Of a stretch of DNA of 17,656 nucleotides, positions 1-7,015 are shown piece after piece. The notes under the pieces are model-generated. The model was not told the DNA's origin. It worked only from the letters and a program-made list of their open reading frames with translations, and made no database searches. How positions within the stretch are numbered: position 1 is the first letter of the stretch; each line of letters begins with the position of its first letter. The position numbers and the translations under genes are program-made. The stretch comes from Bacteroidia bacterium (GTDB lineage: Bacteria > Bacteroidota > Bacteroidia > NS11-12g > UBA955): NCBI GenBank assembly GCA_020848595.1, contig JADLHV010000235.1, positions 1 through 17,656 on the forward strand, read 5' to 3'.

Positions 1-1014
1 CGAAGTGAGAAACTTCATACAAGTATTACGCATCTCATCATCCTCAATATTCAAGAACTTAGGTGCAACTGGCAGTGCAAAATATTGTGCTTCCTTGAGC
101 AGATGCATAAGTGTTTTAGATTTCAATTTAACAGCATCCTTTTCAGTACAAATAACAATGGTATGCTCATCTAACATGGCATTCACTTTTTCAATATCTT
201 GTGACGTATATGAATGGTGATCATTAAAATTCACGGGAGTCACAGTGCCATATTGACCACATTGCTTAATAAAGTCATCTGGATTAGCAAGTCCACTCAT
301 GGCAATAACTTTGCGATTAGTGTTATTAATTTTAAGACTAGCATTCAAAATACCATAAGGTTCGCCATACTTTAAGGTAGAAAAATAAACTAAAACATTG
401 CCATTAAGAGCTAATTTCATTTTTATCGTCTCCATTTCTTGAGGCGACAAATTTGCAGGACATTTGGTTACAATGACCATTTGCGCTCTTTTGATGCCCA
501 ATTTAGATTCTCTTAATCGACCAACTGGCATCATATAATCTTGATAATAGGGTAAACGGTACTCAGTGAGTACAATATTTAAATCAGCCTTAATAGCACG
601 ATGTTGAAATGAATCATCGAGTAGCACAAAAGTGCAATTCGTATTTTCTAGAAATTGTAACCCAACTGCTCTTTTTTCTGAAACAAGAACTTGAGCATGT
701 TTTAAATTTTCAAAATACCAAAATGGTTCATCTCCAATAGTATCTGCAGTAGATAGTGCATCTGCTAAAATTAATCCTTTTGTCTTTCTGCCATATCCTC
801 TCGATAAAATAGCGATATTTTCTTTTTCAGCAAACAGTCGATATAGATATGCGGTCATGGGTGTTTTACCAGAGCCCCCAACTTGAAGATTACCTATGCA
901 AATTGTTTGTAATTTTGACTTATAAGATTTGAAGATTCCAATATCATACATCAGATTTCTGAAGTAGACAATGGCACTGTATAGCCAAGCTAAAGGAAAT
1001 AGTAGGAATCTCAT
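1..1014 (-). CDS. lpxK: Tetraacyldisaccharide 4'-kinase LpxK (C-terminal end outside window)
   Basis: Inner-membrane kinase that adds the 4'-phosphate to the lipid A disaccharide precursor. I translated this frame by hand: it is open from the ATG at 1014 to base 1 (338 codons, no stop), so a short C-terminal piece is missing. The N-terminus MRFLLFPLAWLYSAIVYF is a hydrophobic membrane anchor. Residues 41-51 form the P-loop GNLQVGGSGKT. SRGYGRKTKG (71-80) and DDSFQHR (133-139, with the Asp pair expected at the active site) are LpxK family motifs. Further on come VGRLRE and, near the end, DHHSYT and TEKDAVKL, also typical. It starts 25 nt after the truA stop codon and reads in the same direction, so the two are probably cotranscribed. 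Identification is secure; only the exact C-terminus is unseen. Confidence 0.95.
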   Translation of the reverse strand, partial: MRFLLFPLAWLYSAIVYFRNLMYDIGIFKSYKSKLQTICIGNLQVGGSGKTPMTAYLYRLFAEKENIAILSRGYGRKTKGLILADALSTADTIGDEPFWYFENLKHAQVLVSEKRAVGLQFLENTNCTFVLLDDSFQHRAIKADLNIVLTEYRLPYYQDYMMPVGRLRESKLGIKRAQMVIVTKCPANLSPQEMETIKMKLALNGNVLVYFSTLKYGEPYGILNASLKINNTNRKVIAMSGLANPDDFIKQCGQYGTVTPVNFNDHHSYTSQDIEKVNAMLDEHTIVICTEKDAVKLKSKTLMHLLKEAQYFALPVAPKFLNIEDDEMRNTCMKFLTS

Positions 1015-1039
1015 TTTGCGATACAAAGATAAGAATAAG

Positions 1040-1762
1040 CTAATATTCTACACTTACCAAATAGAGTCCATGCGCTGGCACCGAAGTTCCTGCATTGCGT
1101 CTATCTCCACTATCCAAAATCTCAAGGAATTTTTCCTGATTAATTTTACCTTCACCAATCATTATAAGCGTACCGACCATGGCTCTTACCATATTTCGGA
1201 GGAATCTATTAGCTGTAACTTCAAAAATCAGAATATTTTCTCGATAATACCAGCGAGCAGACATGAGATTACAATCAAAATGTTTAACATCGGTATTAAC
1301 TTTACTAAAACTAGAAAAATCTCTAGTACCAATCATAGCAACGCATGCCTTATTCATGGCATCAATATCTAAATCGGCATGCCATCTTACTGCATGTTTA
1401 TTTAAAAAAGGATCTTTCTCAAATATAATTTGATATTCATAGGTGCGCGAAACCGCATCAAATCTAGAATTAAATTCAGAACTCACCATTTGACAATCGT
1501 GCACAGCAATATCATACGGCAAAATACCATTTAAACTTCTTTTAAAATTTCCAGGTAACTCATTTTCTACATCAAAATGCGCAAAATATTGACGAGCATG
1601 CACGCCTGTATCTGTTCTACCACAGCCAATAGTTTCAATTGATTGTCTCACGATAACACTGATAGCATTATTAAGCACCTCCTGAACAGTTAATCCGTTA
1701 GGTTGAATTTGCCAACCTTGGTAGTTGGACCCATCGTAAGACAATTCTAATAAATATCTCAT
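1040..1762 (-). CDS. truA: tRNA pseudouridine synthase A
   Basis: Isomerises uridines at positions 38-40 of the tRNA anticodon arm. The protein has 240 residues, normal for the family. The N-terminus MRYLLELSYDGSNYQGWQ is the canonical TruA opening, which fixes the ATG at 1762 as the start. The catalytic loop GRTDTGVHA lies at residues 48-56, with D51 as the expected catalytic aspartate. RFLRNMVRAMVG near the C-terminus is the second family signature. The gene ends in TAG and lpxK follows after 25 nt. Oddity: the start codon directly abuts the eight-T tract of an upstream terminator, leaving no room for a ribosome binding site if transcription began there. No TAnnTTTG promoter is seen close upstream, so truA expression may rely on readthrough from the lipoprotein gene or on a promoter I do not recognise. 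Confidence 0.96.
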   Translation of the reverse strand: MRYLLELSYDGSNYQGWQIQPNGLTVQEVLNNAISVIVRQSIETIGCGRTDTGVHARQYFAHFDVENELPGNFKRSLNGILPYDIAVHDCQMVSSEFNSRFDAVSRTYEYQIIFEKDPFLNKHAVRWHADLDIDAMNKACVAMIGTRDFSSFSKVNTDVKHFDCNLMSARWYYRENILIFEVTANRFLRNMVRAMVGTLIMIGEGKINQEKFLEILDSGDRRNAGTSVPAHGLYLVSVEY

Positions 1763-1790
1763 AAAAAAAAGGCTGCTTTTTATGGCAGCC
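1763..1790 (-). terminator. Rho-independent terminator between lipoprotein gene and truA
   Basis: On the minus strand the 6-bp stem GGCTGC/GCAGCC (1771-1790, loop about 8 nt) is followed by eight T (complement of A1763-1770). It lies 13 nt past the stop of the lipoprotein gene and its T tract touches the truA ATG at 1762. The stem, loop and T run are read directly from sequence; function is inferred. Confidence 0.85.
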
Positions 1791-1802
1791 TTCTGAATTA
1801 AT

Positions 1803-2384
1803 TTAGTTGGTTATTTGACCTCCAGCGTTTATCCAATCTGTTATCTGTTGTTTTTCAGTTGAATTTAATGAGCCCATAGTGCCATCTACAGCTTTAGTTT
1901 TAATTAGCGCTTTACGACTTACAATATCACAATCTGTATTGAAAATACCTTTAGTGGCACCGCCAACTCCAGCAGTATGACAAATCTGATTACATTTAGT
2001 GGTGATAATATTATTCACTATAGTAAACTTAGCACCATAGACACCACTAGATGGCAATGTTACATTAACCGTTTTGGTACATCCCTCAAAATCTTTCACA
2101 GTAATTGAATAGGCGCCAGCAGCTAAATCACTAAAAATCGAATCTGCTTGGAAACTACCAGTACCTAATTGGTAGGTAAATCCAGTAGAGCCACTTACGT
2201 TAATGGCAAGTTTACCATTGCTCGAACATTTAGAAGCTGAATCAATACTTACATTCACTGTGATATTTTTACTATCGCAGTTTGTAGAATTATTCGGCTT
2301 AGGATCTTCGGTTTTGTCTTTACAAGCATTAATGATGAGTAAAGTTGAAAAAACAGTTGTTAGTAGGAAATTTTTAAAATGCAT
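1803..2384 (-). CDS. Lipoprotein with SprB-like repeat and cytochrome c-like domain
   Basis: A 193-residue predicted lipoprotein. Residues 1-20 form a signal peptide ending LIINA, with C21 as the likely lipidated cysteine, followed by a hydrophilic linker (KDKTEDPKPNNS). Residues about 36-112 resemble one SprB-type repeat: paired cysteines C53 and C102, GSTGFTYQLG, and the end LAAGAYSITVKDFEGCT, the hallmark of these adhesin-like Ig folds. Residues about 118-193 resemble the small c-type cytochrome domain that ends many Bacteroidota and Planctomycetes surface proteins: CNQICH at 131-136, M170 as a possible axial ligand, and the ending ITDWINAGG. The heme motif is CX3CH instead of CX2CH, so heme attachment is uncertain. 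It lies 49 nt downstream of the dipeptidase gene, possibly on the same transcript, and is followed by a clear terminator. The specific role is unknown. Confidence 0.8.
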   Translation of the reverse strand: MHFKNFLLTTVFSTLLIINACKDKTEDPKPNNSTNCDSKNITVNVSIDSASKCSSNGKLAINVSGSTGFTYQLGTGSFQADSIFSDLAAGAYSITVKDFEGCTKTVNVTLPSSGVYGAKFTIVNNIITTKCNQICHTAGVGGATKGIFNTDCDIVSRKALIKTKAVDGTMGSLNSTEKQQITDWINAGGQITN

Positions 2385-2433
2385 ATTATTCTTTAAATTA
2401 ATGCAAAAATATCCAAAATTGTTTCGAAAACAA

Positions 2434-3822
2434 CTAAGCTTTCTTCATTTCTTTGTAAAATTTATAGAAAAATGGAATTGTTTCTATTCCTTTATAATAA
2501 TTAAACAAACCATATTTTTCGTTAGGAGAATGCAATGCATCGCTATCTAATCCGAATCCCATTAAGATAGACTTGATACCTAATTCAGCTTCAAACAAGG
2601 CAATAATTGGAATACTTCCGCCACCTCTTGTTGGAATTGGTTTTTTGCCGAAAGTAGCTTCCATCGCTTTTGCTGCTGCCATAAATTCTATACTATCTGT
2701 TGGCGTTAAAACGGGCTCACCGCCATGATGTTCTGTTACAGTTACTTTAACATAAGCTGGAGCTATAGATTCGAAATGTTTCTTAAATAATTGAGAAATT
2801 TTATGTGAATTTTGTCCAGGCACCAAACGCATACTAATTTTAGCATTTGCTTTACTTGGCAACACAGTTTTAGAACCTTCTCCTGTGTATCCTCCCCAAA
2901 TCCCATTGACTTCGAGCGTTGGACGAATACTTGTGCGTTCTACAGTTGAGTAACCTTTTTCGCCCCAAACTTCATCTACTCCCAAATCCTTTTTATAATG
3001 ATCTAAACTGAATGGTGCTTTTGCCATTTCGGTTCTATCAGCATCACTCACAACAATAACATCGTCGTAAAACCCTGGAATGGTGATATGATTATTTTCA
3101 TCGTGCATTGAAGCAATCATTTGACAAAGAATAGTAGCTGGATTAGCCACTGCACCACCATAAACACCACTGTGTAAATCGCGATTGGGACCAACAACTT
3201 CCACTTCCATATAAGCAAGTCCTCTCAAGCCAATATCAATACTAGGTGTATCATTAGCAATCATACTTGTATCACTTACCAAAACAACATCAGCTTTTAA
3301 ACGCTCTTTATTTTCGCGAATAAAAGTACCAAGATTTGCAGAACCAACTTCCTCTTCACCCTCTATCATAAATTTCACATTACATGCAAGAGAATCGGTT
3401 TTCATCATCGATTCGAAAGCCTTAACATGCATATACATTTGACCTTTATCATCGCAAGCACCACGGGCATAAATTGCGCCTTCGGGATGTTCTTCTGTCT
3501 TTTTAATTACAGGATCAAAAGGTGGAGAATGCCATAATTCAACTGGGTCGGCAGGTTGTACATCATAATGACCGTAAACTAAAACAGTTGGTAATTCAGA
3601 TGAAATAAATTTCTCACCATATACAATAGGATGTCCGGCTGTTGCGCACACCTCTACTTTATCTGCTCCAGCTTCTTTTAAGCGTTCGGCTACAAATTCA
3701 GCTGTGCGTTTTACATCTCCTGCATAACGGCTGTCTGCACTAACAGAAGGAATCTTGAGTAAATCAAGTAATTCGTTTAGAAATCTTTCTTTGTTGGATT
3801 CAATATAGGCTAAATGACTCAT
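2434..3822 (-). CDS. M20 family metallodipeptidase (carnosinase-like)
   Basis: Cytosolic di-zinc peptidase of the M20 family, closest in motifs to the CNDP/carnosinase-type dipeptidases that cleave dipeptides. It has 462 residues and no signal peptide. Metal and catalytic residues are all visible: H85 and D87 in YGHYDVQPADP, bridging D124 in ARGACDD, catalytic E157 and metal E158 in EGEEEVGS, D184 in VSDTS, and H431 in DALHSPNEKYG. The lid/dimerisation domain begins near residue 200 and carries DLHSGVYGG with H217. ATG at 3822 gives the expected N-terminus (MSHLAYIESNKERFLNELLD). The gene is divergent from the 3991 gene and is followed after 49 nt by the lipoprotein gene. Family assignment is firm; the exact dipeptide preference cannot be read from sequence. 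Confidence 0.93.
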   Translation of the reverse strand: MSHLAYIESNKERFLNELLDLLKIPSVSADSRYAGDVKRTAEFVAERLKEAGADKVEVCATAGHPIVYGEKFISSELPTVLVYGHYDVQPADPVELWHSPPFDPVIKKTEEHPEGAIYARGACDDKGQMYMHVKAFESMMKTDSLACNVKFMIEGEEEVGSANLGTFIRENKERLKADVVLVSDTSMIANDTPSIDIGLRGLAYMEVEVVGPNRDLHSGVYGGAVANPATILCQMIASMHDENNHITIPGFYDDVIVVSDADRTEMAKAPFSLDHYKKDLGVDEVWGEKGYSTVERTSIRPTLEVNGIWGGYTGEGSKTVLPSKANAKISMRLVPGQNSHKISQLFKKHFESIAPAYVKVTVTEHHGGEPVLTPTDSIEFMAAAKAMEATFGKKPIPTRGGGSIPIIALFEAELGIKSILMGFGLDSDALHSPNEKYGLFNYYKGIETIPFFYKFYKEMKKA

Positions 3823-3919
3823 GTTAAAATACGTTTAAATGAGTTGCGAATGTAGTGCATTTTTTTATTTCAATCCACCTCAAATCACTATAATCCCACC
3901 AAAATCATCTTTTTTCGAA

Positions 3920-3927
3920 CAAAGTTA
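3920..3927 (-). promoter_or_regulatory. Candidate -7 element for the dipeptidase gene
   Basis: On the minus strand these bases read TAACTTTG, an exact match to the Bacteroidota -7 consensus TAnnTTTG. No TTG is seen at the usual -33 distance. The start site would lie near 3912, giving a leader of about 90 nt. The same octamer recurs upstream of greA (11661-11668). Confidence 0.35.
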
Positions 3928-3957
3928 GCAATCTCGCCAAAGCCTATTTTTTTTTCA

Positions 3958-3965
3958 TAGATTTG
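3958..3965 (+). promoter_or_regulatory. Candidate -7 element for the 3991-6811 operon
   Basis: TAGATTTG matches the Bacteroidota -7 consensus TAnnTTTG. Transcription would start near 3972, about 18 nt before the TTG start at 3991. No good -33 TTG is visible. It lies 30 bp from the oppositely directed candidate at 3920-3927, making a compact divergent promoter region. Confidence 0.45.
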
Positions 3966-3990
3966 CAAGTAGAACAATTTTCAATATCCT

Positions 3991-4929
3991 TTGAACAGAA
4001 TTACCAAACTATTTAACATTCAATACCCAATCATTCAAGCTGGTATGATTTGGTGTAGCGGTTGGGAACTGGCCTCGGCTGTTAGTAATGCAGGTGGCCT
4101 CGGACTAATAGGCGCAGGCAGTATGTATCCTGAAGTCTTAAAAACGCATATTCGAAATTGTAAAAAAGCAACTGATAAACCTTTCGGTGTTAATGTGCCT
4201 TTATTATATCCTAATATCGAAGAACACATGAATATCATTGTAGAAGAAGGCGTTAAAATAGTTTTTACAAGTGCTGGAAATCCTGCTAAATGGACTTCTT
4301 TTCTTAAAGATAAAGGCATCACTGTTGTGCATGTTATCGCTAATACTAAATTTGCTATTAAATGTCAGGAAGCCGGAGTAGATGCCATTGTTGCTGAAGG
4401 ATTTGAAGCAGGTGGACATAACGGCCGCGAGGAAACAACTACTTTATGTTTAATTCCAAGTATTCGTGAAGTTTGCAATTTGCCCATTATTGCTGCAGGT
4501 GGAATTGGCAGCGGAAAAGCTATTGCAGCCGTGATGGCTCTTGGTGCAGAAGGTGCTCAAATAGGAAGTCTTTTTGCCGCAAGTATTGAAAGTAGTGCCC
4601 ATGAAAATTTTAAAAATAAAATTACGTCTTTAAAAGATGGAGATACCGAACTCTCTTTAAAACAACTCACTCCAGTTAGATTAATTAAAAACGAATTTTA
4701 CCAAAAAATTAAAATAGCAGAAAACAATTGCGCTACTTCAGAAGAATTGCAAGAAATTCTCGGTAGAGCTAGAGCTAAGAAAGGTATGTTCGAAGGTGAT
4801 ATGGTAGAAGGTGAATTAGAAATAGGTCAGATAGCCGCTACAATTCATACTATTCGCAGCGCCAAAGATATTTTACAAGATTTAGTAACTGATTACAATT
4901 CTACACTAAATAATTTCATTAAATTCTAA
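3991..4929 (+). CDS. Nitronate monooxygenase-like FMN protein (NMO/FabK superfamily)
   Basis: A 312-residue TIM-barrel flavoprotein of the 2-nitropropane dioxygenase/nitronate monooxygenase superfamily, which also contains the enoyl-ACP reductase FabK. It opens with the substrate-side strand YPIIQAGMIWCSGWELASAVSNAGG (split here as YPIIQAGM and SAVSNAGGLG). It carries EAGGHNGREE at 139-148 with H143 as the probable active-site histidine, and FMN-phosphate motifs AAGGIGSG (168-175) and GAQIGSLFAAS (188-198). The start must be TTG at 3991: an in-frame TAG lies at 3970-3972, there is no upstream ATG, and the next Met (residue 19) would remove the first barrel strand. The M16 peptidase gene begins 7 nt after the stop. 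Nitronate detoxification is the default family role; a FabK-like role cannot be excluded. Confidence 0.85.
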   Translation: MNRITKLFNIQYPIIQAGMIWCSGWELASAVSNAGGLGLIGAGSMYPEVLKTHIRNCKKATDKPFGVNVPLLYPNIEEHMNIIVEEGVKIVFTSAGNPAKWTSFLKDKGITVVHVIANTKFAIKCQEAGVDAIVAEGFEAGGHNGREETTTLCLIPSIREVCNLPIIAAGGIGSGKAIAAVMALGAEGAQIGSLFAASIESSAHENFKNKITSLKDGDTELSLKQLTPVRLIKNEFYQKIKIAENNCATSEELQEILGRARAKKGMFEGDMVEGELEIGQIAATIHTIRSAKDILQDLVTDYNSTLNNFIKF

Positions 4930-4936
4930 TTCAAAA

Positions 4937-6166
4937 TTGGAAGACTACATACTGCATCAACTCGACAACGGATTAAGAATTGCCTATAAAGAATTTCAAG
5001 GCACATCTATTACACATATTGGTTTTACTATAGACGCTGGTTCAAGAGATGACGGCATCTTACCAGGCACTGCTCATTGTTTTGAACACATGCTATTTAA
5101 AGGCACTTCAAAACGAAATGCCTATAATATCATTAATCGACTTGAAATAGTAGGCGGAGAAATGAATGCCTTTACAACCAAAGAAATTACGGTTATTTAC
5201 GCCTCTATTATTAATGAGTTTTCTGAAAGAGCATTAGAACTACTTGGCGATTTATGTTTCAATTCTAATTTTCCTGAAAAAGAATTAGAAAAAGAAAAGA
5301 AAGTTATTGCAGAAGAAATTAATATGTATCTTGATACGCCAGAAGAGAACATATTTGATGAATTTCAAGAGCTCGTTTTTGCTGGACATTCCTTAGCGCC
5401 AAATATTTTAGGGACAACTCAAACCTTGAATCAAATTACATCCGAAGACCTTCGTACATTTCACCAGAGATTTTACCATCCCGAAAATATCGTTTTAAGT
5501 ATTAGTTCGGCGGTTCCATTCAAACAATTCATAAAATGGGCCGAAAAACACATTAAAATCGAAAAAAAATCATTCACACCTATTAAAAGACCGTCTTTTA
5601 AAGTGTACGCCGAAAAAAAGGAGACTAAAAACACCGACCATTTGCAATGTCATGCCATATTAGGCAGTATTTGTTATCCGCATAAGCATCCAAACAGATT
5701 GGCTATGTTACTATTAAACAACCTTTTGGGCGGACCTGGCATGAATTCTCGTTTAAATTTAAGTGTAAGAGAGAAATATGGTTATACGTATAATGTAGAA
5801 AGTGGCTACACCTCTTTTAGAGATACTGGATTATTCCATTGTTACCTTTCGACAGATAAAAAAAATCTCGATAAAGCAGTTAATTTAGTTTGGAAAGAAC
5901 TCAAGAAACTTAAAGAAAAGCCACTAACAGCCATGCAGTTATCTCATGCTAAAATGCAATTTAATGGTCAAATTGCCATGGGAGAAGAAAACCGACAGAA
6001 CATTATGCTTATGTTAGGTAAAAACATTGTTCAAGGCTACAAAATCGAATCATTAAAAGAGGTTATGAACAAAATCAATGAAATCTCAGCTCTACAATTG
6101 CAGCAAATTGCCAACGAGATTTTTGATTTAGATAAGATGAGTTATCTTGCGTATGTTTCTGATTAA
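4937..6166 (+). CDS. M16 family zinc peptidase (processing-peptidase-like)
   Basis: A 409-residue single-chain M16B-type metallopeptidase. The inverted zinc site HCFEH is at residues 47-51, with H47 and H51 as ligands and E50 as the catalytic base. The third ligand is E127 in KKVIAEEINMYLDTPEE, 76 residues after H51, the normal spacing for the mitochondrial processing peptidase branch. The C-terminal half carries the substrate-contact pair in SVREKYGYTYNV (R278 and Y285). No signal peptide is seen, so it is probably cytoplasmic unless exported by another route. The start is TTG at 4937: an in-frame stop sits at 4907, no ATG lies between, and the conserved N-terminus (HQLDNGLRI) begins only a few residues in. 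It is 7 nt after the flavoprotein gene and 9 nt before the AlbA_2 gene, so the three are likely one operon. Substrate unknown. Confidence 0.9.
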   Translation: MEDYILHQLDNGLRIAYKEFQGTSITHIGFTIDAGSRDDGILPGTAHCFEHMLFKGTSKRNAYNIINRLEIVGGEMNAFTTKEITVIYASIINEFSERALELLGDLCFNSNFPEKELEKEKKVIAEEINMYLDTPEENIFDEFQELVFAGHSLAPNILGTTQTLNQITSEDLRTFHQRFYHPENIVLSISSAVPFKQFIKWAEKHIKIEKKSFTPIKRPSFKVYAEKKETKNTDHLQCHAILGSICYPHKHPNRLAMLLLNNLLGGPGMNSRLNLSVREKYGYTYNVESGYTSFRDTGLFHCYLSTDKKNLDKAVNLVWKELKKLKEKPLTAMQLSHAKMQFNGQIAMGEENRQNIMLMLGKNIVQGYKIESLKEVMNKINEISALQLQQIANEIFDLDKMSYLAYVSD

Positions 6167-6175
6167 GATCGCGCC

Positions 6176-6811
6176 ATGAAAATGTTACACAAAATCATTC
6201 GGCAGATTGCCACCGGAGAAAACGAAACCTTAGATTTTAAACAGTCTATTTCTGATGCGTCAAAAATAGCACGAACAATGGTAGCGTTTGCAAACAACAA
6301 AGGTGGGACGCTATTAGTCGGAGTTAGAGACAATGGGAGCATTGCGGGGATAAGAAATGATGATGAAAAATACATGCTCGAATTAGCCGCCGAATTTTAC
6401 TGCTCTCCTAAAATAGAACTGGAGATAATTGAACATGAGATAGATAGGAAGATTGTTTTAGAGGCGAAAATTAAACCAGGTGTTGCTAAACCCTATTTTG
6501 CAAAAGCTGAAGATGGATCGTGGTGGGTATATATTAGGGTAATGGATAAAAGTTTACAAGCTAGCCCGGTAATGTATCAGGTACTTAAAAAACAAAGTAA
6601 AACCAATGACGAACTCTCTGCTTATAGCTTTTTAGAATCTGAAATTCTTAATACTTTAAAGGATGAAAAAGGTATTACTTTGACAGATTTGATAAAAAGT
6701 TTAAAAATTAAGCGCAATAGGGTAATTTATAGTTTGGCTAAACTGATACATTTTGACTTAGTCAAGGTGAATTATCAGCAAAAGCTCGAATTTTATACCC
6801 TGAAAGTATAA
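6176..6811 (+). CDS. Small AlbA_2 (Schlafen-type) DNA-binding protein with C-terminal winged helix
   Basis: A 211-residue protein. Residues about 10-120 match the AlbA_2 fold found in bacterial 'putative DNA-binding' and Schlafen-related proteins: ENETLDFKQSISD, then MVAFANNKGGTLLVGVRDNG with IAGI close behind. A linker follows, then about 60 residues (ESEILNTLKDEKGITLTDL to the end) that look like a winged helix-turn-helix. The ATPase-like module present in many longer relatives is absent. Start: ATG at 6176, with a second ATG two codons later that could also serve. It follows the M16 gene by 9 nt. In Bacteroidota, proteins of this class are common but mostly uncharacterised; a transcriptional or nucleic-acid-binding role is inference from the fold. 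Confidence 0.8.
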   Translation: MKMLHKIIRQIATGENETLDFKQSISDASKIARTMVAFANNKGGTLLVGVRDNGSIAGIRNDDEKYMLELAAEFYCSPKIELEIIEHEIDRKIVLEAKIKPGVAKPYFAKAEDGSWWVYIRVMDKSLQASPVMYQVLKKQSKTNDELSAYSFLESEILNTLKDEKGITLTDLIKSLKIKRNRVIYSLAKLIHFDLVKVNYQQKLEFYTLKV

Positions 6812-6846
6812 ATTGAAAACAGAAAGCAAATTTTATACTTCTGAAA
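6789..6846. repeat. Short direct and inverted repeats at the 3' end of the AlbA_2 gene
   Basis: AATTTTATAC followed shortly by CTGAAA occurs at 6789-6805 and again at 6829-6846, 40 bp apart and straddling the stop codon. Within the same stretch AAGTATAAA (6804-6812) and TTTATACTT (6832-6840) form a perfect 9-bp inverted repeat with a 19-nt loop. The stem is AT-rich with no following T run, so it is at best a weak terminator or mRNA 3' end structure. Confidence 0.5.
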
Positions 6847-6888
6847 ATCAAGTCCCTAAAAAAATTAACAATCTTTTTATTCTAAGGA

Positions 6889-6919
6889 TTGAATGTTTAA
6901 TTTTTGAATGTTATATTTG
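6889..6919 (+). promoter_or_regulatory. Bacteroidota-type promoter for the 7016 gene
   Basis: TTG at 6889-6891, a 20-nt spacer and TATATTTG at 6912-6919 match the Bacteroidota sigma pattern TTG-N19/20-TAnnTTTG. The start would be near 6925, giving a leader of about 90 nt before ATG 7016. It is the only site in the window with both elements at standard spacing. Confidence 0.65.
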
Positions 6920-6927
6920 TATATAAC
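6910..6927. repeat. Inverted repeat over the -7 element
   Basis: GTTATAT (6910-6916) and ATATAAC (6921-6927) are perfect reverse complements with a 4-nt centre TTGT. The dyad covers the whole -7 element of the promoter above and the probable start site, the position where a repressor operator would lie. AT-rich sequence makes chance occurrence possible. Confidence 0.4.
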
Positions 6928-6979
6928 GTGTTGTTAATGAGTGAGTTTAATTACCTATTAAGTATAAAAACTCAATTTT

Positions 6980-7003
6980 TAACAGTGCTAAAATCAACTG
7001 TTA
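6980..7003 (+). promoter_or_regulatory. Hairpin in the 5' leader just before the 7016 start
   Basis: TAACAGT (6980-6986) and ACTGTTA (6997-7003) form a perfect 7-bp stem with a 10-nt loop, ending 12 nt before ATG 7016. In the predicted transcript it would sit where the ribosome loads, so it might affect translation. Only the pairing is seen; the function is inferred. Confidence 0.35.
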
Positions 7004-7015
7004 CTGATTCAAATT

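Noticed and set aside
971..1372. Plus-strand open frame of 133 codons
   Set aside because: It lies antisense to lpxK and truA, both with clear family motifs, and its translation shows no recognisable domain.
2203..2550. Plus-strand open frame of 115 codons
   Set aside because: It is antisense to the lipoprotein and dipeptidase genes and spans their junction; no start signal or domain supports it.
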